The position numbers and the translations under genes were made by a program. A stretch of DNA of 64,000 nt from Setophaga petechia (lineage: Eukaryota > Chordata > Aves > Passeriformes > Parulidae): positions 1-64,000 of the forward strand of contig JANCRA010000175.1 in assembly GCA_024362935.1 (NCBI GenBank), read 5' to 3'. The notes below the pieces were generated by a model. That model saw only the letters and a list, made by a program, of their open reading frames with translations, was not told the origin of the DNA and did not search any database. Below, one piece after another: positions 1 to 14,200 of the stretch (the stretch's first letter is position 1; each line of letters starts with the position of its first letter).

Positions 1-1518
1 CAAGTTATTTTTAGCAGGTAAACCAGTTCAGTTTCCCAATAACTGTTTCTAACTAATTATGAGAAAGGAAGAGTTCATGAGACAGGGAAAGCAAACTTGA
101 AAGCTATAAATAGGGACACGTGGGAGGGCAGTTGAGAGTTGCTTCTCAATTCTGTTCATGGTAATCAGAAAGAGTGGGAAATGGCTGCCTTGCTTTGTTA
201 TTCAAAGAGGGAGGTGTGCAAATTTGCATCATTTCCAAATGTTGAAGACTGATGATCTGAAATTTTGACATTAATGCTGATTTGGAGTACTGCAGATTTT
301 CAGCTGAAACCCATCTAATTTCTTCCAGTAACTTCTCAGCACATTCAAGGAAACTTTCCCAAATCCAATAAAAGTTTGATAGATTTGGAACTGAGAGCAA
401 AATCTTATGCTGATTTTCCTTTCACTAGTACCATGCCTTACTTCTAACACCCATAATTCTTATCTTTTACAGGCTAGTATACTTTTAAAATGCAGTTTTT
501 ACTTTTGCTTGCTGTTTAGGTGTGACTATATCTTTGTAAAATTGCTGAGTTGCATTATTCTGTCACTCTATTACTCAGATTTATCTTTTAGTCTCTTTTC
601 TTAATTTCCAGTTTATGCAGATCTTTTGTTTTCTTAATGATTATATTATCAATGTGGAATAATCCTTTTAGCTCCTAGCTCCTTATATTGATTTTGTTCA
701 TACAGAAAAAAATATAATTAATTTTAATCTCTGCTTAAGAAATTTGAGTTTCTACTGAATATACATGGATAAGTCTAGAAAAAGGAAAAAGAAAATACAG
801 ACTTGTGTGGGTAATTACACACGTGATCTTTCCATACAGCATGAAACTATCTGGCCTGTTGGAATAATTCCAAGTTATTATTTTAGATAAAATTTTCATA
901 AACTGTATAAAATTGATCTGAATGACCAAGCAAGCTTATGGTCAATGCAAAGTTGAGATGAATATTGATGAAAAATGAATTTTCTCACTAAAAATTCACA
1001 CCTGTCATTGCTGTTAAAGACAACATCTGCTTATAAATTGTGGTTAATAAACATCACACCAGCAAAGCACACCTGAACAAGAGAATGATTATCATTCAGC
1101 AACTCTTGCTTTTTTAAGTGGTGTTTTTCCTCTGAAGACACAAGACAGCCAACAACTGCTGCTTGACAATTCTCCCTTAACAGGCTCCTTATTGTGAAAT
1201 AGCCTTTCACTGATAAGGCAATTCCAAAGCAAAGTTTAATTAAGTTCTTCCTGCCTTTGCCAGCTCTAGTAGTTACCACTGAAGTGAGTGAGTTTTTATC
1301 TGCCCTCTTCCCAAATGCTGTGGCTCAGGTTAATGGTTGCCAATGCTCATCAATGTATTGAAGGGATCTGTCAGTGGCATTTTCCTTCAGAGTGCAACTT
1401 CTGTAATTTGTAGCTCAATACATGTGTTAGAACATGTAGAAAATGTAGAAAGAACCCACTTGTTGTAACAATGCTAAAATATTTTACCTTTTTTCTCTTT
1501 TCTGGTTTTCTTTTTTAG
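1..1518. other. Intron upstream of exon a; no recognised feature
   Basis: This is AT-rich sequence with no exon, repeat family or RNA gene that I recognise. The C2 exon expected before position 1519 is not visible, so this is presumably the end of an intron. Confidence 0.6.
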
Positions 1519-1650
1519 AGTCAACTTCCCTCTACGAATAAAGGCTCTTCCAAGGGAAACTATGCTGACAATAAAACTGCTGGGAGTAAACAGTGCCTCT
1601 AAAAATACAGAAGTGCTTGCTTGGACATGCTGCCCGTTGTATGCAAAGGA
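1519..1650 (+). CDS. PIK3C2G: PIK3C2G exon a: end of first C2 domain
   Basis: This exon encodes the C2 strand region [18 protein letters not shown] followed by [12 protein letters not shown], the usual C2-to-linker text of class II PI3Ks. The acceptor is a T-rich tract ending in AG at 1517-1518 and the donor is GTAAGT at 1651. The exon is 132 bases. It begins with the last base of a split codon and ends with two bases (GA) that the next exon completes to Glu. A second AG follows immediately (1519-1520), so the acceptor could shift by two bases. The upstream exon needed to settle the phase is not in the window. Confidence 0.9.
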
Positions 1651-2052
1651 GTAAGTTCAGTTTTGCATGACCTTAAGAAAATACCATTCTTGAATAGTGT
1701 TGGAGGCTACAATCAGGAGAAATATAAAAAAACCAAAATTACTCATTTCAGGACCTCCTGTAATAGGACTGAGAGGGTCCCTCACAGCAAACTGCTTTGG
1801 ATGTGCCAGTAAGAGCCACATCCACAGGTGGCTTTTTTCTTTCTTTTCTCTCTCCTTTTGCTCTCCTTTTCTCTCCTCCTTTTCTCTCCTCCTTTTCTCT
1901 CCTCCTTTTCTCTCCTCCTTTTCTCTCCTCCTTTTCTCTCCTCCTTTTCTCTCCTCCTTTTCTCTCCTCCTTTTCTCTCCTCCTTTTCTCTCCTCCTTTT
2001 CTCTCCTCCTTTTCTCTCTCCTCTCTCTCTCTCCTCTCTCTCTTCTCTCTCT

Positions 2053-2083
<31 letters not shown>

Positions 2084-2218
2084 TCCTCTCTCTCTCTTCT
2101 TCTCTCTCTCTCTTCTCTCTCTCTTTTCTCTCTCTCTCTCTTCTCTCTCTCTTCTCTCTCTCTTCTCTCTCTCTTCTCTCTCTCTTCTCTCTCTCTTCTC
2201 TCTCTCTTCTCTCTCTCT

Positions 2219-2254
<36 letters not shown>

Positions 2255-5200
2255 TCTCTCTCTCTTCTCTCTCTCTTCTCTCTCTCTTCTCTCTCTCTCT
2301 TTCTCCTCCCTTCCCTTCTCCTCCCTCTTCCCTCTTTCCCCCTTTCTCTCCTTCTCTAGTCTTAGGAGACTCTTTGAACACTTTGTTCTTCACAATGTGG
2401 GGTTTTTTGGTTTGTTTTTTTTTCTTCTGTTCTCACACACATTCATTCTGCTGAAATTGGGACAGTTAGTGGTGACACAATGAGCACTTTTCTCTCTCCA
2501 CTCCACTTTAGAAGCTTTCTTCTCTTTTCTAACCACTTCTTTCTGCACAGTACACAATGTAGCAATGGTTTAAAGGTGCTTGTCGTTTGAATGTCTCTGC
2601 AGTGAAGTACAAATACCCAAGGTAAATTTTCTGCAATGCTCTAAATATGTTTCAGTAGCACTGAGACACCTGAATTTAGACTGACTCTTTGCAGTGTTAG
2701 GAAATTTTTATTTGTGCTCCATAGGCCTGCAATACCTATGCAATAGAGGGATATGTTCAAGCCCCCCAAATTTCTACATTAGCATCAACCTCTGAGCTGT
2801 AGCTCTCTCCTTATCTTGAGACATCTTGATCTACTTCTCTACATGGTGGCAATCACCATTCAAAGCAAAATAAAACAAAAAATCTGACTGCATGTATTAA
2901 TTTGCTATATTTGATAGACCTTCTGTTTCCTTGAGCTTTTGATCTGAGAGGTGTAGGAAATTATTTGGCCTGAGATAGATGCTTTTTCCATCTTTTCTGA
3001 GAAAATTCAGGGTTACTCTGCTCTTTTGTGATTTAGTGTGTAGAGCACTTAGCTTGAAGGAAGGAAAGAAGCAAGAATCAAATCTCTGCTGCAAGGATTG
3101 CTGGGGCAATTTATTCAATTACTTTTCTTTCATAGTTAGCATTAAGAAGGGCACTACACTCTTGCATTGTGTAAGCGTTTTTAAAGAAAGCATGAAATGT
3201 GTTTGAGGCATGATAATTTAATGAGGGAACCCCATTTACCTCCAAAGGTTCCTATACAAGAATTCTGTTCTTGAGGACCTCAATTAACAATTGTCTGTAT
3301 CACAAAATGCATATCTTGGTGGTTTTATTCTGGAGGGTTTGTTCTGGAAGTTTTCTTCTTTTCCAGCATTCAAATCCAAAAGGAATGACTTTTGGAAGGC
3401 CTGAAAGTCCTCAGCTCATGTGAGATATATTTTTTCATGTATGCCATCAGAGGAAGCACATTGGTTTTTGTTAGGTAGATTCTCACACCATCCTGATGGT
3501 TTGAAAAATTGGATTGCAAAATGGCTCTGTTCTTTCCTGGAACACATAATCAGCAGAGTGCAGGGGATAGAGGGCCACTTTCCTTTATTTGCTGTGTAAT
3601 TGGAGAGATCACTGCTGAAGTGACCCTTCAAAGCAGAAATCAAGGGTGAGTTGTTGCAGGAATGATTTAGGAATAGCACATTCAACACCCCCTAATCTAT
3701 AGCTGTGTCATTTGCAATTTCAGTAATTACTACCACAAAGAAGCCTAAATGCCTTTTTCTCCTTTGGCCAACCACAGCTCCATGGGATTCTTTATTCTCT
3801 GTGATTTCAATTGATAGACAAACTGGTCTGAAAATAAGAATTGCCCTGAAAATCCCCTATCTGCTGGAATGCAACTAAACTTTCCAGACTTATTTCAATT
3901 TCTGAACTTGGAAGTATGTACCAAGAAAAGATTTGTACTTCCAGTGTCATGCTAATATGTCAAGAGCACCTTGTATTACTGCAAAGATTATGGTATTAGG
4001 GTTTTTAAATAACAAACTCTGTCAATGTGTGTAAAGAGATTAAAGAAATCTGACCAGAAAATCTTTGACAAAACATTTCTAGCTTGGAAAATAACACTTT
4101 CTCAAAATAAAACTTTCCTCAGAGATGAATTTAAGTTCTAAAAAAGTCTTAACATTCTTATGTCTAGAATTTAATTTACTGGGGAAAGGACAGAAATAAG
4201 CTTTTTGAAGAAGCCAGCTGCCCTGAGGTATTTGCCTGGGTCATCAAACATCCTGGTTCAAATCCTTGTCCCAGTTGGTCTCTTCTCAGGGTCAGTGAAG
4301 ATAAGGACACAGTGTGGTTCTTCTTTTCCTATTCAAATGCTTGATAAACAGAAAAAAAAAAAAGATTGTTTTGTTAAACATTGGAAAAAGAAAATAAATG
4401 TCAAACATGTTTTTTTAAATACTGTTCCTCATTTCTGTTATTTCATTGTCTGATTAAAACCACAGAAATTCTAGTCAAAGTTATTTGGCTTATGTTAAAG
4501 AGAGAGGGGAAAAAAACCCAACAGTTTTGTGTTATTCCCAGGTATTGTTTAGAATCTTGATCTGTTAGGGCAAAAGAACACGAATTAAAAAGTCTCTGAA
4601 TTTGCTCCTCTTTGTAAATTTAATATTTAATTTCTTTTCCCAAACAACTATTTTCGTTGTATGGTCACATCCCATCTTTATATTTTAATACTTTATATTT
4701 AATTTGAACTGAAGATTAAAAACCATGAACTTAACATGTATACAAATTCTTTTAATTTGTTTCAAGAGGTGTGAAGTCTCTGGTGCCTTTGAACAGAACC
4801 ATGTTGAAATCTCTTGCCTGATCAACGTCCTGTAGTTGTTTGCTGAGAGTTTTCCACTCCCATTCTCCTCTAAAAATACTAATCAGATTGGTTGAGAAGT
4901 ATATATATATATATATTTATTTATAAAGAAACAAATCCAGCTCTTTATTTAAAGCATAGTACTTATATTTTATATTGCAATTTCTTCTTCTTCTTACCTC
5001 ACCCATTTTGAGGGCACACAATACCTAATAAACCTCCTCAAGAATTTGGCCAGCTTCAGGGCTTTTGTTATTGCTAAAGACTTGTCAGTGAACAGATGTT
5101 TAGCAAATTTGCCTAATTTTCATTATTTCCTGAATTCTAGTGTTATCTTGCACTCTTGTCACAGTTTTCTTGCAGTGTGTAGATTTATGACATGATGAGC

Positions 5201-8200
5201 TGCTGGATACACACTGCAGCCTTAGCCAAATGTGTTGGGACTCTGCTTATCAAACTGACTTCCTGAAAGTATTCTCCAAGCATTGCCTAAATTGAGTTGT
5301 TTACTCTAAAATCATTGCTTGTGAGGCAATTTTGTGATTTTATATTTTTGGAAAAAAAATTGGGAAGTAATCAGGAACATAAATGCAAAAATTTTTTCAA
5401 AGTCTGGAATAATTTTGTACTCAATGTAATTATAACTTACAAATTTATCCTACAAATTTAGGGAAGTTATTTAAGCTAGAAATTGTGGGGATGGAGGTTG
5501 TGGTCCTTATAAATGTCTGCAGTACATTTAGCACTAATTTGTAGTTGAAAATTATCTCTAGTTTGAATTTTCTAGAACTCTGTAGTATTTGTAATTATAA
5601 TAAAGGAGTTATTTCACAGCATCATTCCAATGCAGAATTAAGACTGCTTGAGTTGTAAGATATGGTAAAGGGTTTTTTTATATATATTTTTATATATTTT
5701 AGCAGCTTTGCATTTCCTTTAAATTTAACCTCAACTCTCAACTTCTGAGACTTATGATGTCAGGTTTGGGGACACTTACATTATTTTTACACAGTACTTG
5801 GTCCTGATTTTCCCATTTTATTCAGCCTAAGCAGTAGCCCTACTCTAAAATGTACATTTTTGAATGAGCACAGTGATCCTGAGTGCAGCTGCCTGCCTGC
5901 CCAGCAGGTGAGCCATCACATCTTCTTTTCTCAGCCTTGTCAGAGAGCTGACTTCAGCAGCAGCCCTAAATCAGTGCCAGCAGAGCCTCTGGTGGTGCAT
6001 CTGTATCAAGAAGTCTCATTTGGTGCTGGAGGCATTTCCAAAAGGGTTTGGAAGCCTGTGTGCCAGCCTTCCATTCCTTCACATCAGAAACTGTGTTACT
6101 CTCTTGGGCTGAACAGTTTAGTGATTCAGAGCTGATGAACAAAGCAGAAATCCATCATTTTGGGGAAGCTGGGGAGTTGCAATGTCCCCACAGTTCCCCC
6201 ACATTGCTCTGGCTTCACTGATTCTACCACAATTTATTTTGGTGTTTCTGAATCAGACAGAGCAAGCAGCAAAACTTTCCTCTTGTGGAGAAAGTCTGCC
6301 ATGGGACTTCAGGGTATAAGGCTGAATTTATCAACTTAGGATAACTTGAACTGCCTCTAAATAGCAATGTCATTTTCTCTAGCAAGATGGGAAGGTTATT
6401 GTAGCTCCAGTTATAAACAAGAGAAGGGAATCTGTGTAATTCCAAAATGAATAATGGCAGTAGATACAGAGCAGGATGTTCACTTTCTGATCTGCTTGGT
6501 TGTGAAGTTGTTACATGAAAGCCATTTTCTGTGTCTGTGATCATTACAGGAGTCTTTAAAAGGTCATTACCCTCACCTCAGGGATGGAAAAACTGGAATG
6601 GTGGAATAGGGAGTCACCTTCCTGAGCTCATCAGCAGAACCAAGTAGCAGAGAGAAGAATCTGTCTGTTCACTAAAGGATATGGTTCTCATGCTCATGAT
6701 AATTCCTTTCTTTTCAGAATGGATCCTGCCCTCTCACCTGCTTCTTTTGTTAAAAATAATGATGCATCTTTTCCCTGTTTCATTCATCCACTTGGCCCCT
6801 GTTGTTGTTCCATTTCTGTTTTCAAAATCTGATTTTTCTGAGGAACATTGAATGTGCTGGTAGTGCCCCAAAGTTGGCAGGGTGTGCTGCTGGTTTGGGC
6901 TGGGGTAGAATTGATTTTCTTCCCAGTGGCTGGTGTGGAGCTGTGGTTTGGATTTATGCTGAGCACAGGGTTGGCAATGTAGGGATGGTTTTGGTGCTGA
7001 GCAGGGCTTGCACAGAGCCAAGGCCTTTTCTGCTTTTCTTGTTGCCACACTGGCAGGGAAGTTGGGGCTGGCTGGGAGGGGACATGGCCAGGACAGGTGA
7101 CCCCAACTGACCAGAGGGACATTCCAGACCATGGGGCATCATTCTCAGGGTATAAAGTGAGAGGGAGAAAGGGGAAAGGGCAGAGACTTTTGGAAATGTG
7201 AGTTTTGTTTTCCCAAGTCACTGTTACCTCTGCTGGGACCCCTGCTCTTCTGGAGGTGGCTGAGCACCTGCCTGCCCTTGGGAAGAATTAATTCCTTGCT
7301 TTGCTTTGCTTTTTTTGCATGACTTTTGCTTTCCTATTAAATTTTCTTTATCTCTAAGAAGCCCATCTGCCTTCAACAATTCTTTGTCTTCCTGGACAGT
7401 CTTTAACCACATCTGTTTTAGGTGTAAATGAGTTGAAATAATGAGCTTAGAAAAGGGCTCAAACACATCTACAGCACCTCTGAGGTCTGTACCACTTCTT
7501 CTATTTGTCTGCACAGGTTTGCCAGGAAAAAAAATCCACTGAATGTATTCTTTTTTAAAGGCCCCCACAGTTTTAGAGCACAATATGAAAGTGATTAGCA
7601 GTAATGAGAGCTCAAAAGGGTAATTTAGTCTTCATGTTCATTTATTCTCAGCTACTCCTCTCCCTTCTAACAAAAGTGCCAATTAGTTCAAATTATGATG
7701 TAAATCTTTGTCAACAAAGGATTAGTTGAAGAGATGCAACTCATTTATTAAAGGTCATCTGAGTACACATCACAGGAAAACCTCTTTGAATCACCATTGA
7801 TCACTTCCTCATTCACATCAATTACCTAAATGAGAGAGACTTCATATCACACAATTGCTTTCTTCCAAGTATCTTGTTCATATCACAGCTCTTTTTCTGC
7901 CTCCATTCCCTTGAAAATCCACCTACAGCTGCAAAAAACTTCAGAAAATAACTGTTTAATCCTCCTGAGCTCTGTTCTCAAAAAATATCAAGTAAAATGT
8001 CTGTGCTAACTACACAAACAGCTCAAGAAGTAGAAAAGAAAAATTAGTCCTGAATTAGGTTAATACTCATTTATGTTGACTGTAACAGTCACTATGTGGG
8101 AGTTTCTTCAATCTTCTTCAGATGACTTTAAGCAATTTATTTCAATTTGCAATTCAAAAGATACTTTCTTTACAGCAATGTTGCAAACTCATGCTGGGAT

Positions 8201-11200
8201 CAAATAGTCCATCTGGTGTCTGTTGTACCTCTGACATCTTCCTCCCAGGTGAAAGGTGGGCATTCAGGCCTCATTTACCTGGCTGGCTCTTTCTGCTGCA
8301 GTATCTATTGATTCTCTCAGTTTTGACTAAGCAGTGTTTAAAAAGATCTTAATAAAAATTATTTGTCAGTAAAAGAAGATGTGCTGAACATAATCAAATT
8401 TCCAACTTCACTACTCATTAAGATATAGACAAATTAAGGGGTAAGCCCAGTGTGTGATAATTTCCTTTTTCAGTGCAATATAAATTTGAGTTGGTTTGTT
8501 ATGCTTAGGATTTACACCCAAACTTTCTGATTTTATTCAAGTTCTCTAGACTGGATTATGCTGCCCTGCCAAATCAGGCTGGGTTTCTTATCTGCTGGCC
8601 ACATGCATGCCTGTTTTTCTGATAAGACTTTCTTGTGGGTGTAGTGCTAAGACTGGTACTTCAGACCACAACCTTTCATCTGTCCAAAAACTCCATGTGG
8701 CACATGTGGTACAAACTGTCCCACTCCAACTCCTTTCAGCTCTTTTGAGACTCTCATATCATATTTCCCCCTCTCTGCCACCCACACATAAAATCAGCAA
8801 GGTTCCCTTATGGATGCAGTAGATAGCCACGAGTTTCTTCTTTTAGTGGAGTAAATATTCTGCCCTCCACCTTTTACAGGGTATCGATGCTTCACAGTCT
8901 CTACTGTATTTGCCCTCAAAATTAAATCTTGGGACAGAAATATTGTACTATCCTTATTTTTACACCTGGCTTAAAGGGCAGCCCCTGTCACACAAGCAGC
9001 CAGTGGTAAAGTGCAGAGCTGACTCAGAATGTCTTGGCAGAGTGATTTTTTTATGAACCCTGAAAATGCAGAGATGCTGCTGTGGCAGTGAGGCCATCAG
9101 GATGCAGCCTCTGCTGTGGCATTCACATTCTCTGAAAAAATTCCTTCACCCAGGTTTTTTCTCCTGAGAAGCTCAGAGAAAAGGAAAACAATTCTTATCT
9201 CATTTGTTTCTCCTGTGTTGTGCTCATGTGGAATGTGTTTGGAGATTGTTTAGCCACAGGTGATGGTTCCATTGGATTCTGCTGTGAGTTGTTTTCACTC
9301 AATGGCCAATCAGGGCCAAGCTGTGCTGTACTCTGGAGTCCTGAATTTTCATTATTATCTTTTTAGCATTCTGTAAGTATCCTTTCTGTATTCTTTAGTT
9401 ATTATAGTATTCTTTAATATAATATAGTATAATTAAGTAATAAATTTGCCTTCTGAGAACATGGAATCAGATCCATCATTCCTGCCTTCATCGGGACATC
9501 CCTGCAAATACAATACTCTACTGCCTGAGGCTGGATTTGTGCTAGTCACACAAAGATAAAGGGTTTGCTCTCCTTTTTCTTGCCCTTTGAGCTCTGCAGT
9601 TCCACGCCTTCAGTGGGATGTCAGTGATTCCCAGTGCAGTGTTTCCCTGTGTTTCCTGCAGGAGGCTGCTCCATGGAGCCGTGCTGCTCAGCCTGGCACG
9701 GTGCAGCACAGTCCCCACGGCAGTGATCACCCCGGGCATCTGCAGCACTGAGACACCAACCTCAGCCACCCTGCAGGTGAGCAGGCCAGGAAGCAAAGCA
9801 AAGGTTTGAGTTCTAGCAAAGGGCAAGGAAAAGGGGTGTGCCCACAGCCCATCCAGCCCACACAAACTCAAAATCCAATTTCCATTGCATTGAATCCAAT
9901 GCAAAATTGCAAAATCCAATTTCCATTGCAGAGAGTTACATCACGTCTGCATGGTGGTTTTGTCACCTTTCCAGGCTGAGTTAGCAACTGGGCATTTCAA
10001 GGATAAAGCCAATTGGTTTTTGTATTTAAATATCCTAATATCTGTTAGCAAATGAAATATAAAAGCAGATAATACAGATAAATGAGCCTGGCCTAAAAAT
10101 AGCATTGTTTTAACAGACAAGCAAATGGGGATTTTCCAGGCTGAGGAGTTCAGTTAAAGACCATGCCTTAAAATAGCTCCCCCTATTAATAATTCAGGGA
10201 AGTTGAGACAGTAAATGGCTATTAATTTATATATTAATTTATATCTACTGAAAGAAATGAAACAGGATTTCTCATTCTGCCCCCCCTCATTTTCAGTTAT
10301 TCCCAGCCATATAGCAGTATCACAATTTGTGAACATGCTGGAAGTATTGTAAATGTATATTTTAATAGAAAATCTAGGCTTGGGTCTTTCAGATGTCTGG
10401 GAAGAAACCTTAAAGATCATCCAGTTTTGAAAGGTGACTGAGATTTTAATGGGAACAAATTTGTGAACTTTTAGAAAAGTGATGCATATCAAATATTTAC
10501 ATTTAAAATTATATAGAGATAAGAAATTTTGGTGTGCATAATAGACCAAAGCTGGATGCAACTTGAACTGAATTATGAAAAAAAATATCAAAATTTTCAG
10601 ATAAGTCTACCCAGATTATCGAGTACCTCAAGCTTTTTAGTTCTGGTTGAACATTTGCTTTCTCTGTATCTTAAAAAACATTATCCTTAATTTCTGACAG
10701 GCATATATAAGAATGGAAAATTGGTAGATGCTGTACAATATGTTTATAAGTTGAACATCCAGAAAAGAAATCAGGAATCTGATTTCCATCTCTTTCAGTG
10801 ACAAGTTGCACGTCAGAAGTAACCTTACTTTTCAAAAAACAAAATAAGCCTACATTAATGAAAGGTTTTCATTTGAGAATCATCTCATTTAAAAACAAAG
10901 AAAGAAGGCAAAAAGTAAGAACTTGCTTCAGTTTTGAGCTTAGGCAGCTCTATTAAGTTTGTAATATGGTGGCTGAAATTTTCCCAGGAAAGTTAGGTTC
11001 CACTGATTTCTGTGGATGGAATTTATCACCAAAATTTTCAATAACATATTACATACAGTGAGCATCCTCAAATAATTACCCTCCCCTCTTTTTTTCATAC
11101 TTTGTATACTCCCTGTACAAATCCAAAATAGCATTTATTGACACTTGTATTGGAGATTACACATTGCTAAAACCCTTCTGTATTTTTTTCTCTCCCTTTT

Positions 11201-14200
11201 CTTATTTTTTTAAAATAAAGATTGACTTCCCAGAAGCTGATTTGGAGTTCATTAAACCTGAACCTGAAGAAAGAAGAGGTGATCTTGTAGAGCCAACCCA
11301 AGAGTGCCTGAAGCACATTGCCAGACTTTCCCAGAGACATTCTCTCTTGCTGTAAGCTGTCCCCACCTAACCCTGCTGGTTCCTGCTGAGCTGTACCTCC
11401 CCTAGCAATCACAATTCAATGTATCCAATTTGTTAAAAACAAAATTTTCCTCTGAAGCAGCCTAGCTTGGCTGATTTGAGAAGTAACACCTCCAAATGAA
11501 AGAACAGATCACAGCAAGGTCTAATAAGGCCCTGGAGGTGGCAGTGGATTTTATCAGTTTAGGAAAGGATTGTTTTTCCCTTTCTGTTACTAGATCTTTT
11601 CATGTCTTTGAGGCAAGAAACTAATTTTTCATTCAAAACACAAGATTTTCAGGTAATGCAGTGCATCTGTACCAGTATTAGCAAGAACACTTTAGGTCCT
11701 GTGGAAATCAGTCTGCTTTATTTATTAAACACTCAAACTTCTGATGGAGCTCTGAAATGGCCTTTGAAAAATGTTTCTTTTATAAATAAGGAAAGAAGTA
11801 TGGAAAGTTCAGCTTTCACAGAAGGTGGATAAAGACACAGTGGTACAAAACACACTCTGAGCTGAGGTAGATTAGTATGCTCTGCTACATGAATGTTGCA
11901 CTACCAATTAGGATTATGTACTGCATAAAGTAATTTTGGGTGTAATCAGAGTGGAATTTGGAACACAGGTGCTCACAGAGAGCCATTATACTAATGGCAG
12001 TTAATTGTGGGAATTAATCCTTCATCAAAGGTCAAAAGGTGCATTAGTTTTGCAATAACTAAACAACTTAATTCAGCACTCTCAGTGGGATATGATGTAT
12101 CTGTTAAGAAGATTTTTCTGTGCTGATTTCTATGTTGGTGGTTTGAGGGTTTTTAAAATTAATTTATTTTTAAAAAGTGTTGTGTTTTATGCTTAACTCA
12201 ACTTTTACAAAGACAGACAAAATGTAAAATTATTTTTATTAACCAGGGGATCTGTGATTTGAGGTTTCATTATTCTGTTTTAAAATGTGAATAGGATGTC
12301 AGTATTTTATTATGAAGAACCACAGTGACAGTGAAATTTCCATCTACAAAATATGCTTTAGACTGATTTGGGGAACTTGAAACCCAATGCCTGTGACCTC
12401 TGTTCCCATGGCAAAAATGTGGTTTCAGTAAGAAGGAATAAGATCATTAAGAAATTAGTAAAGTACAAGTAATTTGTCCAAGAGGACAGCTCATGCCCTT
12501 TCTCTGCTACTTAAAACCTTGATGTCCATTTTATTGAGAGTGCTGCATGGTTCTTCAAGACTCAGGAAGGACACAGTACATGTATAAAGTGTGCAGAGAA
12601 GGGCAACAAATATCATGAAAGGTCTTAAGCTTCTCCTAAACCAAGTGAAGTTAAAAAGGCTGAGACTATAGCTTGGAGAGAAGACTAGAGGATGTCTACA
12701 ATTGTACAATTAATTTTTGTAAATTCATGATGGTGATAGAAAAGGTGATAGAAAAGGTAAATGCCTCATCAAATCCTACAATATTTGAACTTGGGGACAT
12801 TCAATGAAACAAGTAGGAAATGAATTCTCAACAAATGGAATGAAGTGCTTTTTAGACAGGCAGTGGTGAGCTTTTAAAATCTGCTGTCACCAAGCTGTGA
12901 AGGCAGATGACAACATCTCCACATTTGTGAAGGCTGAGCACAAATTCATGGATAAGAGGTTCATGGACAGATTTCACAAAGGACCAGCAAAGGGTTGATC
13001 CTATAACATCCCTAATACAACAATTTTGGGTTTTGTGGGAATATGAAGGGAAGAGACCACTGAAAAGTCACCAGTTTGGAGTTTAGTTTTAGTTTTGTGC
13101 TAAATTCAGGTCCTTGGATGAAAGGCAGTGGTAATCCTGTGTTTTCCTATAGTTTCCATAGTTTTTTGTTTTCTGTTTTCCTGTCTTACAGGCAAAACTG
13201 GTCTAGTAAATGAATCATCAAGGGAAGGGTAACATTTCTGGGGTTTGAATGAAGCAATTCCATTTTTTGGTACTTTTTTAATCCAGAGGAATCTGTCAGC
13301 CTGTAAATTTTGTTGTATCTGTATCCAAGGAATTCTTTTAACCTTTCTCATTCATGAAATACTTTCTCTTAAAAAAATTGTAGCATGTTTGTAATCCAAC
13401 ACATTATTGCTATGATATCTGAAGATTTCTTCTTTTCTTTTTTTCCATATGTCAAGAAAAGGAGAGGAATCTAGGCAGAGTTTTAGTGGCAGTATCACTC
13501 TGTGATGATGCTTCAGGCTTACAAGCCTCAAATACGACTTTGAAATGAGTAGGTGTCTGTGTCAGAGCATACAAGAAACCTTTCTCAGTCTGTCAGGATC
13601 CTTCTGTTCATTCTACTGCAAGCAGAGGGAATATCTGAATGGACAGAAAGCTCTTAAACCAATGGTAGAAAAGGAAGAAACAGTGGTAAAAACCAGACAG
13701 CTGCATGCTTGTTGAATCCAGCAGTGTTGTAAGTCCAACAGTGCCACAAAACTGACAGCACAGACAGCCTGATTCTGTTCTCCTCTCTGCACGGTCAGGA
13801 TCCAGTTCTGCTGCTGGAAGAGATACAAATACAATATATTTTTATATACAGTATATTGTATATATTTTTTATATACAGTATCCAAAAATTGATTGCCCCA
13901 GTAGCTGTGCTTAGTCTGTCCAGTAGCTGGACGCAGATCTCCCTGCTCTCCCCAGCTGCTGACACCCTCAGCATAAAAAAAACACACAAAACACACAAAA
14001 ACCCTCAAGGTCCACAACTACACCGAGCTGGTTGCTGGTGCTTGGGCCTCCTCCTGGTACATGGATGGGTGTCTGTCCCAGGTATGTGCTCCTCCCAGCA
14101 GCTCAGGCTCTTGTCTTTATGGTAGGTGGCTCAGACCTCTGGTCCCTGGGGCCAGCTCTTGAAATCTCACCCACTCTCTTGGATGTTGATTAATGAAGGT

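Noticed and set aside
1697..2483. Four long overlapping open frames, including an Arg/Glu-rich frame on the minus strand
   Set aside because: They are translations of the polypyrimidine repeat; frame openness follows from the lack of A/G (or C/T) and not from coding.
6734..7221. Several open frames of 100-145 codons on both strands
   Set aside because: They lie inside an LTR, have no protein domain and no splice context.
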